Assembly (NCBI RefSeq): GCF_907164915.1
Contig: NC_061867.1
Coordinates: 54,869,771-54,933,770, forward strand
From: Impatiens glandulifera
Lineage: Eukaryota > Streptophyta > Magnoliopsida > Ericales > Balsaminaceae
Direction of reading: 5' to 3'
Length of the DNA stretch: 64,000 nucleotides
Shown here one piece after another: positions 13,801-26,700 of the stretch. Below the pieces are notes generated by a model. The model did not search any database and had not been told where the DNA came from. It worked only from the letters and a program-made list of their open reading frames with translations. Both the position numbers and the translations under genes were made by a program. Every line of letters starts with the position of its first letter. Within the stretch, counting starts at the first letter, position 1.

Positions 13801-16800
13801 ACTGAATTCTGCTAGAACTCTACGTTGAATTTAACAATATATAGCAACTGTATGTAGATAAGTGTGAAAGAGTTCTTCAATCTCTTTTGTTCGGATGAAG
13901 CTGTTGGTTTCCTGGAGTCATTTCATAGAAAATGTGGAGATAAAGGTACTCATATTTTATACCTTATTTTTAGCACGAATGATTAATTTTCTAATGCTAT
14001 ACTTTTCTATAACCATGTTCAACCTTCACAGATTTTAAATGCAGCTCATGGTATCAACGAGATGAGTTTTATCATGCTCGTGATAAGTCGTTCCTACATC
14101 CAATTAAAATATACTTTGGTAATATTCTCTTCAAAAAAATAATATTACAAAGGATGTTCTGTTATCTGTATATATTTAAATATTGTTTCTTAATCTTGAC
14201 TTCTTGTTCCTTACAGGTGCAAAATCTAGCTTCTGCCAGGAGTTTCAGACATTTAGAGTCTTCAAAGACAAGTTACTGATACTACCATGCTTTTCTTTAG
14301 ACTAAGAAATATACTTCTTATCCTTAAAAAATACAAATCTCACAAAACATGAAATGAGAGGAATTGAGCACTAGCATAGCTAATAACATTTCAGATATGC
14401 ATATTTATTTAATTTACACTTCATGAATGCTTAAAAACCATATTTTAGATGCACTACTAGAATTCTGTGGAGGTAATAACATTACCATCTTGTTCTTGTA
14501 TGTTGGAGTTTAAGATTCTAAATTTGCCCTTTTCTTAGATTGGAATAATTAATTCAAAAAATTTGTACTTATTTATTGCAGTCATTTGGTTATTGAGACC
14601 TCCCAAGTGGTTAAAGATGTACCCTATGCAGATTACTTTACAGTTGAGGTATGAGTTACATTAGTGCAGATTTTTATACTTAGACTTATTGCATTCGTCC
14701 CTACTAATCTCACATATTATTTTTCTCTAGACATCTGTTGACTATTTGGAAACTTGTATTTTGTTACAATCACGATCTCATTGGAAAATAACACAAGTTA
14801 AAACTGAAATTGGTTTTTTTCCGTTTGGTATAAGATTTTTTTTCTCTATATCTTGATTATCAAATTACTTTTTGGATCATGATCCAAATTATAATGTGAT
14901 TTTTATTGTTTCATTTGGTATACAGATTATTTTCTAGATCATCCAATTCATAATGTATTTTTTCTTCATTTGTTATAGAGATTTTTTTCCTATCATGATT
15001 AGATTCTTTTTTGGATCATGGTTATTTTTTAGATATAATTTTTGGCAAACATAACAAATGTAAATTTTCCCATGATTTTCTTTACATCTAAACATCCCAA
15101 ACTTTTATGTTGTAAATTCATAAACTGTACTGAACATGTGAACCTTGATTCCAGATTCATTACAAAAGTGTTTTTCATGACAAAAACTGAAAAAAGGCAG
15201 TTGGAAATGAAATCAGTGAGCATGTGAGTCATAAATAGTCTGAAACAAATAGTCTGAAGCAACAAACATGTTGACCTCTCATTTGGATGGAAAACCACAA
15301 AGGATTATCTTTTCTATAGCTACATCATGCTTTTAACTTGTTTAACTTTTTCCTTAATGTTCATGGAGTATCACGAGATTCATATTTTACTTAACTTGTG
15401 TCATTTGCCTTGTTCATTTCAGGGGCGTTGGGATGTTAAACAAGATTCAAAATCAATCGACAGTTGCTTTTTGACCGTCTATATGAGAGTATCTTTTTCC
15501 AAGAGGACTGTGTGGAAAGGTGTTTGTCAATTTTGTACTTCAATTTTACTATAACTAATTAACTAAGGTTCTTGTCAGTAAAATAAGAATATAGAAAAAT
15601 TGCTTCCTTGATTTTCCACATGGCTGTAGGAGCATAAAATGTTGAGATACATGACTAATTTGCTCAATGAACTTTCTATTTCATAATGCTCCTTAAACTT
15701 GCAAAATTGTCTAAGTCATTACCAAGTGGCTGCTGATTTTGGACCCTTTTTTTTCACAATGGCTTAAAAGTATTAAAAAGATGCATTTAAAAACTTACCT
15801 GGACTTTTTCTTTTCCTTTAAATTTTTTACCAAAATAACTAGTACAAGTAAGCAGCCACGTGGCACTGTGTTGACGGTGTCAAGTTCAATATTTTACCCA
15901 GGGAGTAAAATATGACTCTTCTACTAGAAGGAGCAAATCATTCATAATGCCTAAATTGTTTTTATTTCATAACCTGCTAGAAATTCATTTTTAATGTATG
16001 GATTATAATGTTGGTGCCTGACCTTTTCGCAGTGAAGATTGTACAATCTACATTGGATGAATGTCGAGATGTTTACGCTCTTTGGATAAAAAGTGTAAGA
16101 ATGCATCCAAATTCCCACTTTTAGTCAAAATTGCCATGCCAGAAATTGGTCCTAATTGAAATAATTCACAAAACTCTCTTTCAGGCACATGAATTGCTGA
16201 TGAAGAAACACCTTGAGAATAAAGAAGGTACTTCTAAGGTCTTGTTTTATGTGGGTTATTTGAGATTAATTTCAAATAAGCTATTATTCAATTAACAATC
16301 TACTCATTACCAAAAATAAAATAAATTTACCGTCACATCTTTCCATCATCAACCAAAATACACTATTTAAAAAATAAAAATTGTATTATATATTTATACT
16401 TCTATTAGAAACATTTGTGGAGCTGAATTTGGGTTTGTACGAGAAAATATCAACAAATTTATGAATATATCCAAAACATTATCTCATCTAAATCAACATC
16501 AGGATAAGATACATAAAAAAGTGTTCCCAAGGAAATTTATAGACATTTTCTCGTCCAAACTCTGACCCGACTTCAGAAAATGTTTCTAAATGGGCCAACG
16601 TCTTTTACATACATAACCTATATTAAACAAGGTTATTTGGAAATAACTACCCTAGAACAATTTGAATACAAATATTTTTCATGAAGCTGAAGAACCTGTT
16701 TCCACATTTCAGCTGGAGATTCATCAGCTGATACAACACTTAATGATGATGGCCAAAGCCATCAAGGGAAGGTGGGAAACTCATTGGAACCTTCCGAAAG

Positions 16801-18217
16801 TACAGAAGGAACATGCAAACAACAGACAACAACACCTGACATCGGCGATACGTCACCTCTACGAGAGAGTGATGACCATTCAATAGGGCCCACGGTTAGA
16901 GAACCCATCTTGAAATCCCTCCTCTTTTTGAACTTTAGAAACAAGGTTCCCATAATGGTGATGATTACCTTCGCTATGATTCTAGTTCTCATGCAGGTAT
17001 GCTCTTACTTAAGCTTTATTTTGTTAAAGATGCATTTTTCTGTTTAAGAAAATAGTCACATTTATAGGAACATAGGAAAAAAGTTCAGTATATGCCTTTG
17101 AATGCATATGCTTTTTTGAAAAAAATTAACTTTTATTAAAAAAAGCACAAGATGCGTTCAAACGTTATAAAGGGGAAGAGAAAATACAAAACAATAAATA
17201 AGAAAACAACGCAAGAATTTTAAATGGCAGTAAGATCGAAAAATTCTCATCCCGTACAAGTCCTTATTTTTCGGAATGAAGTGAACGCATGTAACATGAA
17301 TCCTTTGAGGTGATCCTACCCATAACTTTTCTCTTCGAAAACTCTTTTGTTTCTTTCTTTCCAGATCGTCCACCACATTATAAGGGAAATTGGTTTTTGT
17401 CGTCCACGATGTTGTCTTATGCTGTTTTCTTACGTATTAGAAAAATGGACACATTTATAGGAACATAGGAAGAATGTTCAGTATATGTCTTTAAGTGCAT
17501 GTGGAGAAATGACTTTGATTAGCCATTACCATAACTTCAGGTTGAAAATGGAGCGCCAATCTATTTAAAAACACTTTTGTTTATGACATTTGACCCAAAT
17601 AAATAACTTACATCCCTTTAGCCTTGCTTAGAATCTATCTTTGTCACTTATTTTGTTCCACTTTTTATTTTGAGAGTGTCGTTCCTTTCGTAAACATTCG
17701 TAACCTTAGTTATAGTTCAAATGACCAGAGAATAGAAGTTCATTTGCTTATTGATTGTAAGGCTTGATCTTTTGAGGAATGAAGCCTTAGATCTTAGTTA
17801 TTGTTTGTTTCTCAAATCGATCAAAATTTTGTATTTATGAATTGTTGACTGTTTGGAGACGAATTTTGTTTCCAATTTTCTTTACAAAAATGATGTAAAT
17901 AGAAATTTGAATGATGGGTTGTGATTTCTTTTGTCTTGCAGCTAAGCATAGTCGTGCTACTATCTCGACCTCAACAAGTCCAAGTAATTCATCATCATCA
18001 TCACCAATCTGATTACTCTATCAACAAACTATTGTCGACTGATTCCGAAACAAGAGAACAGCAAATGACAACATGGCTAGACAAACGAATCGACCATGTT
18101 AATGAAGATATAGGCATAACTGAAAAACTTCTAGACAAGATCCAACAAGAACATGCATTGTTGAAAACACAGCTAAGTGATCTACAGAATCTTAAGAGAC
18201 AGCTTATGGAAAAATGA
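7856..18217 (+). CDS. VAD1: GRAM and VASt domain membrane protein, VAD1-like
   Basis: Eighteen exons give a 646-residue protein: 7856-8032, 8240-8299, 8543-8593, 9303-9368, 10273-10368, 10496-10597, 11446-11546, 11783-11970, 13411-13451, 13858-13945, 14032-14118, 14217-14271, 14582-14648, 15423-15519, 16033-16094, 16185-16227, 16713-16996, 17942-18217. All junctions are GT-AG and keep frame. In order: a Ser-rich N-terminus (1-62); a GRAM domain (about 64-172, with HLFRLPDEEVLIQDFNCALQ and RVIPFNKITSVQR); an acidic linker; a VASt domain (about 280-455, with GRWDVKQDSKSIDSCFLTVY); one membrane segment (about 538-562, VPIMVMITFAMILVLMQ); a five-His run; and a C-terminal coiled coil (about 595-645). 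This order matches Arabidopsis VASCULAR ASSOCIATED DEATH 1 (about 600 residues), related to animal Aster/GRAMD1 sterol-transfer proteins. The GRAM domain is expected to bind phosphoinositides and VASt a sterol-like lipid. The ATG at 7856 opens a frame running straight into exon 1 and encodes MAVISAKIESSPSKF. Confidence 0.9.
8137..8160. repeat. GTTAT-type microsatellite in VAD1-like intron 1
   Basis: The pentamer TTATG/GTTAT is repeated about four times in tandem a short way into intron 1. It is a simple sequence repeat with no other visible role. Confidence 0.7.
9571..9810. mobile_element. Short MITE of the GGTCTTGTTTGAT family in VAD1-like intron 4
   Basis: The left end GGGCTTGTTTGATGTGGTTT is matched in reverse complement by the right end, CCAAATCAAACAAGCC. 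It is about 240 bp, AT-rich and non-coding. It belongs to the same family as copies at 12499, 13569, 16238, 47694 and 49895. Confidence 0.65.
12499..12719. mobile_element. Tourist-like MITE in VAD1-like intron 8
   Basis: A 221-bp element with inverted ends (GGTCTTGTTTGAT and ATCAAGCAAGGCC, imperfect), flanked on both sides by TAA (12496-12498 and 12720-12722). A 3-bp TAA target duplication is the signature of PIF/Harbinger-derived Tourist MITEs. It includes an internal poly(T) run and no coding sequence. Confidence 0.7.
13569..13719. mobile_element. Short MITE of the same family in VAD1-like intron 9
   Basis: It starts GGCCTTGTTTGATGGGTTAT and ends with AGATCAAATAAGGC, the reverse complement with a few changes. 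It is about 150 bp and internally carries the shared TTTCAAAATAACCC motif. It is non-coding. Confidence 0.65.
16238..16655. mobile_element. MITE of the same family, enlarged, in VAD1-like intron 16
   Basis: The left end GGTCTTGTTTTATGTGGGTT follows TAA. A related terminal motif (AAACAAGGTTATTTGG) appears near 16625-16641. The interior is longer than in the other copies, so it may hold an insertion or be two fragments. Boundaries are uncertain. Confidence 0.45.
17116..17439 (-). mobile_element. Insertion in VAD1-like intron 17 flanked by ~65-bp direct repeats
   Basis: A segment of about 320 bp separates two near-identical 65-bp stretches (17050-17115 and 17440-17505, sharing CACATTTATAGGAACATAGG). 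Its left edge is T/A-rich, like the 3' tail of a minus-strand retroelement. The minus strand has a short open stretch containing MVDDLERKKQKSFRREK, which I could not assign to a named protein. It may be a truncated LINE; the long flanking repeats are unusual for that. Confidence 0.4.
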
Positions 18218-18796
18218 TCTTAAACCGAGTATGTTTTTCGGCTTAATCCTATTTATTAGAGCAAAATAAGTATCATATTTAGGTTTTGTGTGTTCTATAA
18301 TTGTTTATGAAGATAGTCATATCATTTGTACACCCTTTTAAGGAAAATAGTATATGAAAGACCCTAAATCTTTGTCAATAAGCAAATGGTTACATGTAGA
18401 TTAATGGATTGGTTATTTTTAAATTATATCAGAACAATAGATTTAATAGTGTGCTAATATGATGGATTTTTTTTTCTAGTAATAAATGAACCAATTTGAA
18501 TCTCATTCCAAAATACTAATTTGAATTAACTATTTCGGTTTGAACTAGAATTATCTAAATTATCCAAACAAAAATATATTGTTTCTCTACTTATTTTCGT
18601 ATCAGTTATTCACAACCAAATATTTTCATATTAGTAACTATCATATTTTATTTAGTCAATTAAATAATTTAAACTAAGCATTAACAAATTAAAGAAGTTT
18701 TTAGTAAAAGTAAATAAAATAAATTTAAAGTTACTAATGAACAAATAAAAAATAGATGTATTGACTACTGTCCAATAATAATATATATATATATAT

Positions 18797-18852
<56 letters not shown>

Positions 18853-20280
18853 GGTTAATTTAACAATGATTTTTTCTTTTCTAAATTAAGTGAATTATAA
18901 AAAGAAATGAAGTAAATTTATTAAACATTAATTAAAAAAGTAAAATAAACATATTAAGGAATGAGATAAAAAAAATATTTATTAAATTTATTATCCAAAT
19001 TATACACCATCTAAATTCTTTTGAAACGATGACATATATTCTCGTACCAATTAAATTATACGAAATAATTAATTTTTTAAATCAAATAAAAGTATAATAG
19101 ATATTGCAAATTATATATACAATAAACAAATAAAAGAATTTAAAAAAAATCTGAAATTAAATTAATATAAAAGTTAAAATGAAAACATTTTATTAGATTG
19201 ACTAAATTCTATTTTGGGTTCTATATTAAGATCAATCATACTCTATATAATCAATCTCATTAGTAAGTTGATTTGTACTCGGCTATACTACCAAAGGCTC
19301 TGGGGAAGTCGGAATAGGAGAGCACTCATTTTGAGGTGTGGGGAAGTCGGAATAGGAGAGCACTCATTTTGAGGTGAGGGTAATTCGTGGTGAAGTAATA
19401 AAATGTATAAATATTTGTATAGTTTTTTCACTAATAGATGTATAAAGATGGAAAGAGTGTGTAAAAAAATATATTTATAACCATAATTTAATTTTTCGGA
19501 CTCGACACGTAATAGTTAGACTTTTGTAATAGTAGTAATGAAAATCTTTGATTTTTTCGGTGAGAAAAAAAATATATAAATCATTATCAACATTCTATTA
19601 GATACATAATGTTAGAATAATGTTGTATTCTTCTTGTAATGTCTTCACAAAAGTCTCTTTGTTAGGAGAAGTCATAGTAAATCATAAATAAGTCTAAGAA
19701 AACGTCTATAATTATATTAATAAATTTTTAATATATATGTTTTTTTAATACATTCATATCTTCAAGAAAATTGTAATTAAGAAAAATAAACAACATAAAA
19801 CTTTTACAATATAACATGAAAAATTGTCACAAATATTTAAGATTTTAATCTCCTTAAATAAATCTTCGAAATTCTAAATCAAAACACCTAAAAGATATAT
19901 GAGAATCGTGAGTAATATTAAAACAACATAAAATGTGTAAATATTTACATAGTTCTTCACCAACTAAGGTAATAAAGATTTACAAGAAAAAATAATGGTA
20001 ATCTCATTAAATACATCAAATTAAGTGACGTATTGAAATTTTATCAAATACACTTATTTAATCAGATTTCCATGCATTTTTTACTCACTTTTGTCTTTTA
20101 AGTTACTAATTGATATTTACATATTTATTCTTTCTTATTAATCTCTTACCATCTTATTTCGATCGATCAACATATCTTTTGTTTTTCAATTAAATTTATT
20201 TCGAGCATTTTACACATAACTATCAAATATTAAAGATATTTTCTCTAAACATTATAAATTTGTACTTTACGAGATTCGAT
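18218..20280. other. 3' UTR of the VAD1-like gene and AT-rich intergenic DNA
   Basis: The first 100 bases or so are the 3' UTR. The start of this UTR is also present in the composite repeats near 38.9 and 62.4 kb. A (TA)n tract lies at 18778-18841. A 38-39-bp unit containing GGAAGTCGGAATAGGAGAGC is tandemly duplicated at about 19302-19378. Otherwise this is AT-rich sequence with no gene that I can support. Confidence 0.5.
18778..18841. repeat. (TA)n microsatellite
   Basis: A dinucleotide tract of about 60 bp with one small interruption, downstream of the VAD1-like gene. Confidence 0.9.
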
Positions 20281-21416
20281 TATTATGAATTATAAACACT
20301 TAACCCTGTTCAGTTGTTTTTATAATTTTAAGCATAAATATATAATTAATATGATTAATAATTAAAATTAAAATTCAACTCAAATTATAAAAAAACATCT
20401 CATCAATATTTTGACCTTTCTCATTTCAATCAACAAAGCATCTCATCTTTTAATCATCATTATCGACATTTTAAAACTAATGAGCTAGGAAAGATCCACC
20501 TCTTGGGCAATCCAATTTCTATGTACTCCTGAAAAAAAAAAATAATGAGATAAATGACAAATTTAAAACTTTTATTAAAAAGAATTGTCAAATTTAAGCC
20601 TCTTCTAATTTATTGTCATTTGAAGAACTATAATTCCATCATTTTATTATATTTCATACTCTCCATTAACTCCGTTAATATAAATTTTATTTATTTTATA
20701 TAATATATTTACATGTATTCAAGTATTTTAGCATTAGCATTCGCCATCTCCGATTCTCTCTCCAACTCATCACTATCCTATCCTAACACCTCATATTTGA
20801 TTGTATCTCCACCTTATTTATATATATATATTTTTTTATCAAGGTCCTTTTATTTATAAGATGAGATTGATTAATTGAAAAGGAGAGTGAAGAGGGTGGA
20901 AGTGGGGTCGGACTTGGAGTGAATGACCGGAAGTAAGTGATTATATTATAGTGATGTAAAGTTATTATATTAAATAAATAAAAAATCAAAATGATATTTA
21001 AATATTTTAACAGGTTTCTTATATAAAGTAACGGAGTTAGCGGTTAAACTTAAATATAAGATAAAATTGTAAGTTGAGTTCTTTAAATAAATAAAAAAGA
21101 GGTGAGTCCTAAATTTGATAAAATCGCTCTACTATAGTCTTAAATTTGTTCTTTATCCCAAAAAATAATTATATCTCTTCCCTTTTTCTATTTCATTTCT
21201 CCTTGTGAGAAATAATTGGGAGAAAAAATTTGAGGGAGGGGATAGGGAGAGAATGATGTGGCGCAATTTGATTACCCAAAAAAATAACAAAATTTCTCTC
21301 TTTTCTCTCTCCTCACATTTTATCATTTTTTTAACCAGTGATGGAGTGACACATCATTCCCTCTTCTATCACTCCCTTTTATATATTATAAAATAATTTA
21401 ATACAAATAAAATTAT

Positions 21417-21417
<1 letters not shown>

Positions 21418-21505
<88 letters not shown>
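21418..21505. repeat. (AT)n microsatellite
   Basis: An uninterrupted AT dinucleotide tract of about 88 bp within duplication copy A. Confidence 0.95.
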
Positions 21506-21509
<4 letters not shown>

Positions 21510-22011
21510 CTTATTAAAAAAATTAAAGTAAAAATAAATGTAAGTGTAAAAAAAAATGAAGAAAAAGAGTTAAAATATGAATGAATTGAATAAATATGAA
21601 AAGAAGTAAATGAATATTTATACTAAAAAAAAAAAAAATAGGAGGGTTGAAAATTATCAAATAAATTAATTTATTTTTATTAAAATATATCATGAATTAA
21701 TTTTTAAATAGGTTTATATATATATTTAATATATAATTATATAAATTAAAAATAATTATTTTTATTTAAATATATCATGAATTAATTTTAAGTACGTTAT
21801 TATATATAATTAATATATAATTATATAAATTATAAAATAATTAATAATTAATTATATATTAATTATATATAATCATTTATTTAAAAAAATATGAATAAAA
21901 ATAAAAATGAAACCACCTCCATAATTATTATACATTAATTAATTTTGTATATATATATATATTTTATTAAATAATCTTTGTATAACTTATATTCATGTTA
22001 TTAACTTAAAA

Positions 22012-22042
<31 letters not shown>

Positions 22043-22839
22043 TCTTTTAAATAAAAATATAAAGTATAATAAAGAATGAAACTCTAAATTCATAATTAAT
22101 AATCCTTCATTAACTTAAAAAATAAAAAATAAAAAATAAAAATGACCTTATACCCATACCTTTTGACTTTTTATAATAGAATTCCATCATTATCTAACAA
22201 TTATGAATAATTTTTAAAACTCAATTAAATTTGAACCAATTAAAAAAAACATTCAACCAAAGGAATAACAATTATGCGCGTGGTGCGGCCTCGGCCTGAT
22301 TTAGGAGATATATTAAATTTTTTATATATTATAAAAGAATAAACTTAAATTTTTTATAAAATATAATGAATAAATAAACATATTAATATGATTTTATATA
22401 TTTGATTGTGTTTCAGGGTAAAATATATTAATGATTTTATATATTTGATTGTCAGGGTAAAATTGGAACGGGGACACAAATATCATATCCTCGACCTCCG
22501 GTTATTTACCACTAAACATCTATGAAAGCATTTAATGTAAACATCAACTAATTTTATTTTTTTCATATGTTACATATTACACATTCTCAATCATAATTAA
22601 ATTTGAATCAATTCAAAAAAACATTCAACCAAATTAATTAAGTCGCACAATACATTAAACATGAACACATTAATATAAACATCACCAACTAATTTTATTT
22701 CTTCAATAAAATTACATATTACACATTCTCAATCATTTCAAAACAATTACATACAAAAATTCTATATAAAGACTAGTTTCTAAGCTTATAACAGATACTA
22801 CTTTCTAAGTTTCTAGTCATTGTCAATTTCTTCCATTCA

Positions 22840-23125
22840 TTAGCATTTGTTTCTCTTCAAATTCAGCTTGATCTTCAAACTGTTTCAAAAATAAATTTAT
22901 ATTAAATTTGAAATTGGCTAATTTACAACCAAAATTATTTTAAAAACTATATTTAGAGATCATCTTAAACAAATAATAAAGATAAATAATATACCTGAAT
23001 CTACGGGATGCAAATGTTGTAACGTCATTAACATTCCTATATAAAACATCATATACATCAACTTTATCACTTATATTTATATTGCATATAAATCCACCCA
23101 TTATTCTAATACTCATTTCTCCCAT
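22840..23125 (-). pseudogene. Two-exon frame of unknown function, copy A (frameshifted)
   Basis: Exon 1 runs 23125-22995 (MGEMSIRIMGGFICNINISD, then KVDVYDVLYRN and TTFASRRF). After a 115-bp intron with GT-AG ends, exon 2 runs 22879-22840. Compared with copy B, exon 2 has lost one base, so it leaves the B frame and stops after SLKIKLNLKRNKC. Upstream on the minus strand are AAACCCTAA telo-box-like motifs, often seen before plant growth and translation genes. I do not recognise the family. It may be a captured gene fragment or chance. Confidence 0.35.
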
Positions 23126-23769
23126 TTGAAATAAAATACTCTCATAAATTCGAAGTGATGGAAGTATAAAATTAGGGTTATGATTTATTTAGGGCGCCGC
23201 CATAGAGAACATGTAGGTATGAACAATGAAAGAAGAAGAATGAATTTATAAGAAACTATAAATTTAGGGTTTCCTTTAGACGGCCGCCGCCAGGGTTTCT
23301 TTCTTTTAGGACTGTCCCATTTTAGGCTTTTAGGCCCTAAATAACTTTAAATTTTACAAATATATTCACAATTTGTTAATGAGTTAATATAGACCTCAAA
23401 TATATAATATACAAATGAAATCTTTAAATGACTGCTTCATTAGAATAATTTGAATTTGTCAACACAGTACATAAATTTTCTTTAAAATGACTCTTTATTA
23501 TTAAAGCTAATTAATTAATTTATATATATATATATATATTATAAAAAAAGTTTGAAAATAAGAATTACTAAGATAGATATAAACATTATATACTAATTTC
23601 TTTTTTTAAATTTCATATAAAATATTTTAAAAAAATAATTTGAGAATATGAACAAATATTATGAGATTGACCCACATTTACATTTGAAAATTTTAGAATT
23701 ATATCGAACTCACTTACATTGATAAATTTCATAAACAAATATAAATTTTTTACATTGATATATTTCATA

Positions 23770-26700
23770 AACAAATACAAATTTTTTATTCAGTGGAGAG
23801 AAGTATAAGCATAAAATTTTGACTTACCTTATTTGCAAAATAATATTATTAGGTTTAATAATATTAAAATAATATTTTGGATTTTATATTCAAAATAACT
23901 TGAAAGAATGAATTAAAACATGATTAAGGATTAATTATTGTGATAATTAAACCTTAATTAAGGAATCTTTCCAAAATTCCAAAAATAATTTGAAGATAAA
24001 ATATTTGTATATATTTTACCCAAATTAGACCAAGAAAGGGATTAAAAATATTTAATTAGGATTTATTACTGATCTATGTTTAATTCATGACTTAAACCAA
24101 TTAAATAAAATACCCCAAAATTCCCCAAAAGATAAAACATGATCATAATTGTTATTATGAATCTAGAAATATTTTTTTTTTGAAATTTTTGGTGAAAAAA
24201 TGGATTTAAAAGGAATTAAATCTGATTTTTAATAACTTTTTAAATAAAATTAAAATTGCATAATTATGTGTGGCTGATTTTATGTTTAAACTTTGCAGCA
24301 AGATTCTGGACCATCAGATGAGTGCCCAGATCTCATCCGACAGCCCAGAGCGCACCAGAAATCAAGTTGTAGCGGAGCCACGCGCGCGCCCGCACCGGAT
24401 CAACTAACGGGACAGACTAACCCCGTTAGTCAACCAGGCTGACCACTAACGGAACCAGACAGAACTCGGCATTCAATTACTCAAAACGACGCCATTTTGT
24501 TCATCTTCTTCGTTGGGATGCAGGGGTTGCCGGATTCGCGATCATCACTGGCGTCCAACCTTCTAGAAGCTCTAGCTTCGGCCACAGGTGATCAAATTCG
24601 CTGATTTCTTCGCATACACGCTTCTATCATCAGCGCCTACGTTTCCCCCTTATCCTCCAGCCTTATCCCGCTGTAGATAATGTTTCCAGCTGTCAGATAA
24701 GATTTTAGGGATAAGAACGTCGACGATCAAAATAAAGTCGAATTGGCCTTCTACAGCCGACCTATCCACCCTATAAATACTCCCCTACCATCCTAATACC
24801 AATCCATCAAACAATAACTGCAAATTACACATCAAATTGCCTCAATCGAAGACCTGCAATTTTCGGCCAAAAACAGTTTTCTGCAAAACTTTTTTCGGTG
24901 AGCCAAGCTTCGATCCAGGCTTCTGGATCACTTCCAATACTGTCCAGAAAAGTTTTCCAGCTGCTGGTATTATTCCAGAATCCTTGATTTTCGATTTGTA
25001 ATTCAAAATTTTGAATTTCTTCAAATTTTATTGTTTGATCACTTTGGTCGTGTTCTTATGCTTGATTGTGTGATTTCTTTGTAGAGAATCATTATATATA
25101 TCATGTGTAAGATTTTTGTTGAAAGAAAACCGATCAAATCAACCTAGAACATAATTTTGCAAAAATTAGTTTGAAAATTGGATTTTTTGAAATGTTGTGT
25201 TCTTGGTTTAAATCTGGATTTTTTGGTTCAGATAGTTGCTATACATGTTTTACATGTTTGTATACATGTTTGAATCATTTCCATACAACTGTAATCAAGT
25301 TTTGATCATGTTTGATCAAAATTGAAATTTGAGAAAAAAACTTGAAATTTTGAATTTTAAAATTCTGTGTTCTTCCTTTTAATCTAATTTTGTTGGTTCA
25401 ATTAGTTGTATTACATGTTTGTATACATGATTGAATGATTTCTAAGTAATTGTAATAATGTTTTGATCATGTTTGATCAAATTGAAATTTTGGAAAAAAA
25501 AAGGTTAAAAAACTAGATTTTTGAAATTTCATGTTCTTGCTTCTAAGTTGGATTTGTTGATTCAATTAGTAGCTATACATGACTCTTAACATGTAGGGAT
25601 GAATTCCAAACAACTGTTTCACCCTTTTATCATGTTTGATCAAATTTAGTTTTTGAAAAAAGTTAAATTTTGATTCAATCTTTAAAAACTAATTTAATGA
25701 TGTAATGATGTTCTTATTTTGTTATGGATTAACTATATTCATCATTTCAAAGCTAATGGAATAAAAATCAGGCATTCAAATGGCCTAATTTAAAAGATCC
25801 CAAAATTTGACCTAAAAATTGTGTTTTAAAATTGATCCTCTTATGATTTTCAAAATCGTGATTTGTGTTAAGGCTTTTGTTCTTCCTGATCATATGAATC
25901 TACTGCAACTTACGGATTGCGATTTGGACATACCAATCAAAAGTTATGGCCTTCTGAAGTTTCGGACCAAAACAAGAGCACCAGGTCCTGGAATTTTGCC
26001 TTAGGACCGAGAAAAACATGTCAGGACCGAGCCGCCCGACCGAGGAAACTGCCCAGGACCATGCCGCCCGACCGAGAGAGTTGGCTTAGGGCTGACAAAA
26101 CTAGCATAAACCAAATTAACATAGGACAGACCTTGCCACTTGACCTAGGATTGACCTTGATACCTAACCTAGGACCAACAATTAAGCATAGCCTCATCTT
26201 AGCCTAGGCCAAACCCTAGCCCTAGCCTAGGATCAAACCCCCACTTAGCCTAAGACCGTTACAGCCCTAGGCCTAAGTTCGAACTCTCACTCAACATTGA
26301 ACCTCTCAAACCCTACTAAACCCAAATTGACAAGATCGAACTCGAACCTAGGATTTAATCCTTAGGCCCGTTTGGTTCCAATTTTAAGAAATCCAAAACT
26401 ATTCTAGAATCAAACCCCCATTTTCTAAAAAAGGGTATTCTCAAGGTCAGAAAGTAACTCTCAAGATTCTATGTGATATTTCTCAAAGCAAATATTTTAC
26501 TAAGGTCTTGTTTGATTATACTATCTAATATCTTTTTCTAATATTTTCAGGTTTGTTAAATATGAACATCAACGCAACAAGTACACACATTCTTTATATA
26601 ATTTTGTACAATTATTTAAAGTCTATCATCATTTAGGACCCCTGGACTACTAATTAAAGATAAGGAATGTTATAATTAGATTTATAAAGCCAGACTTTGT

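Larger units (their letters stand above)
20280..23769. repeat. Segmental duplication copy A, left part
   Basis: This stretch aligns by eye, in direct orientation, with about 31650-36480. Shared stretches include TTCAGTTGTTTTTATAATTT-like sequence at its start, the AATATATAATTATATAAATT blocks (about 21700-21850 and 34200-34330), and a GC-richer block with AGGGTTTCTTTCTTTTAGGA (about 23290 and 35860). Copy A continues at 27190 after the LTR-type insertion. It carries a two-exon open frame on the minus strand that is described separately. Confidence 0.7.
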
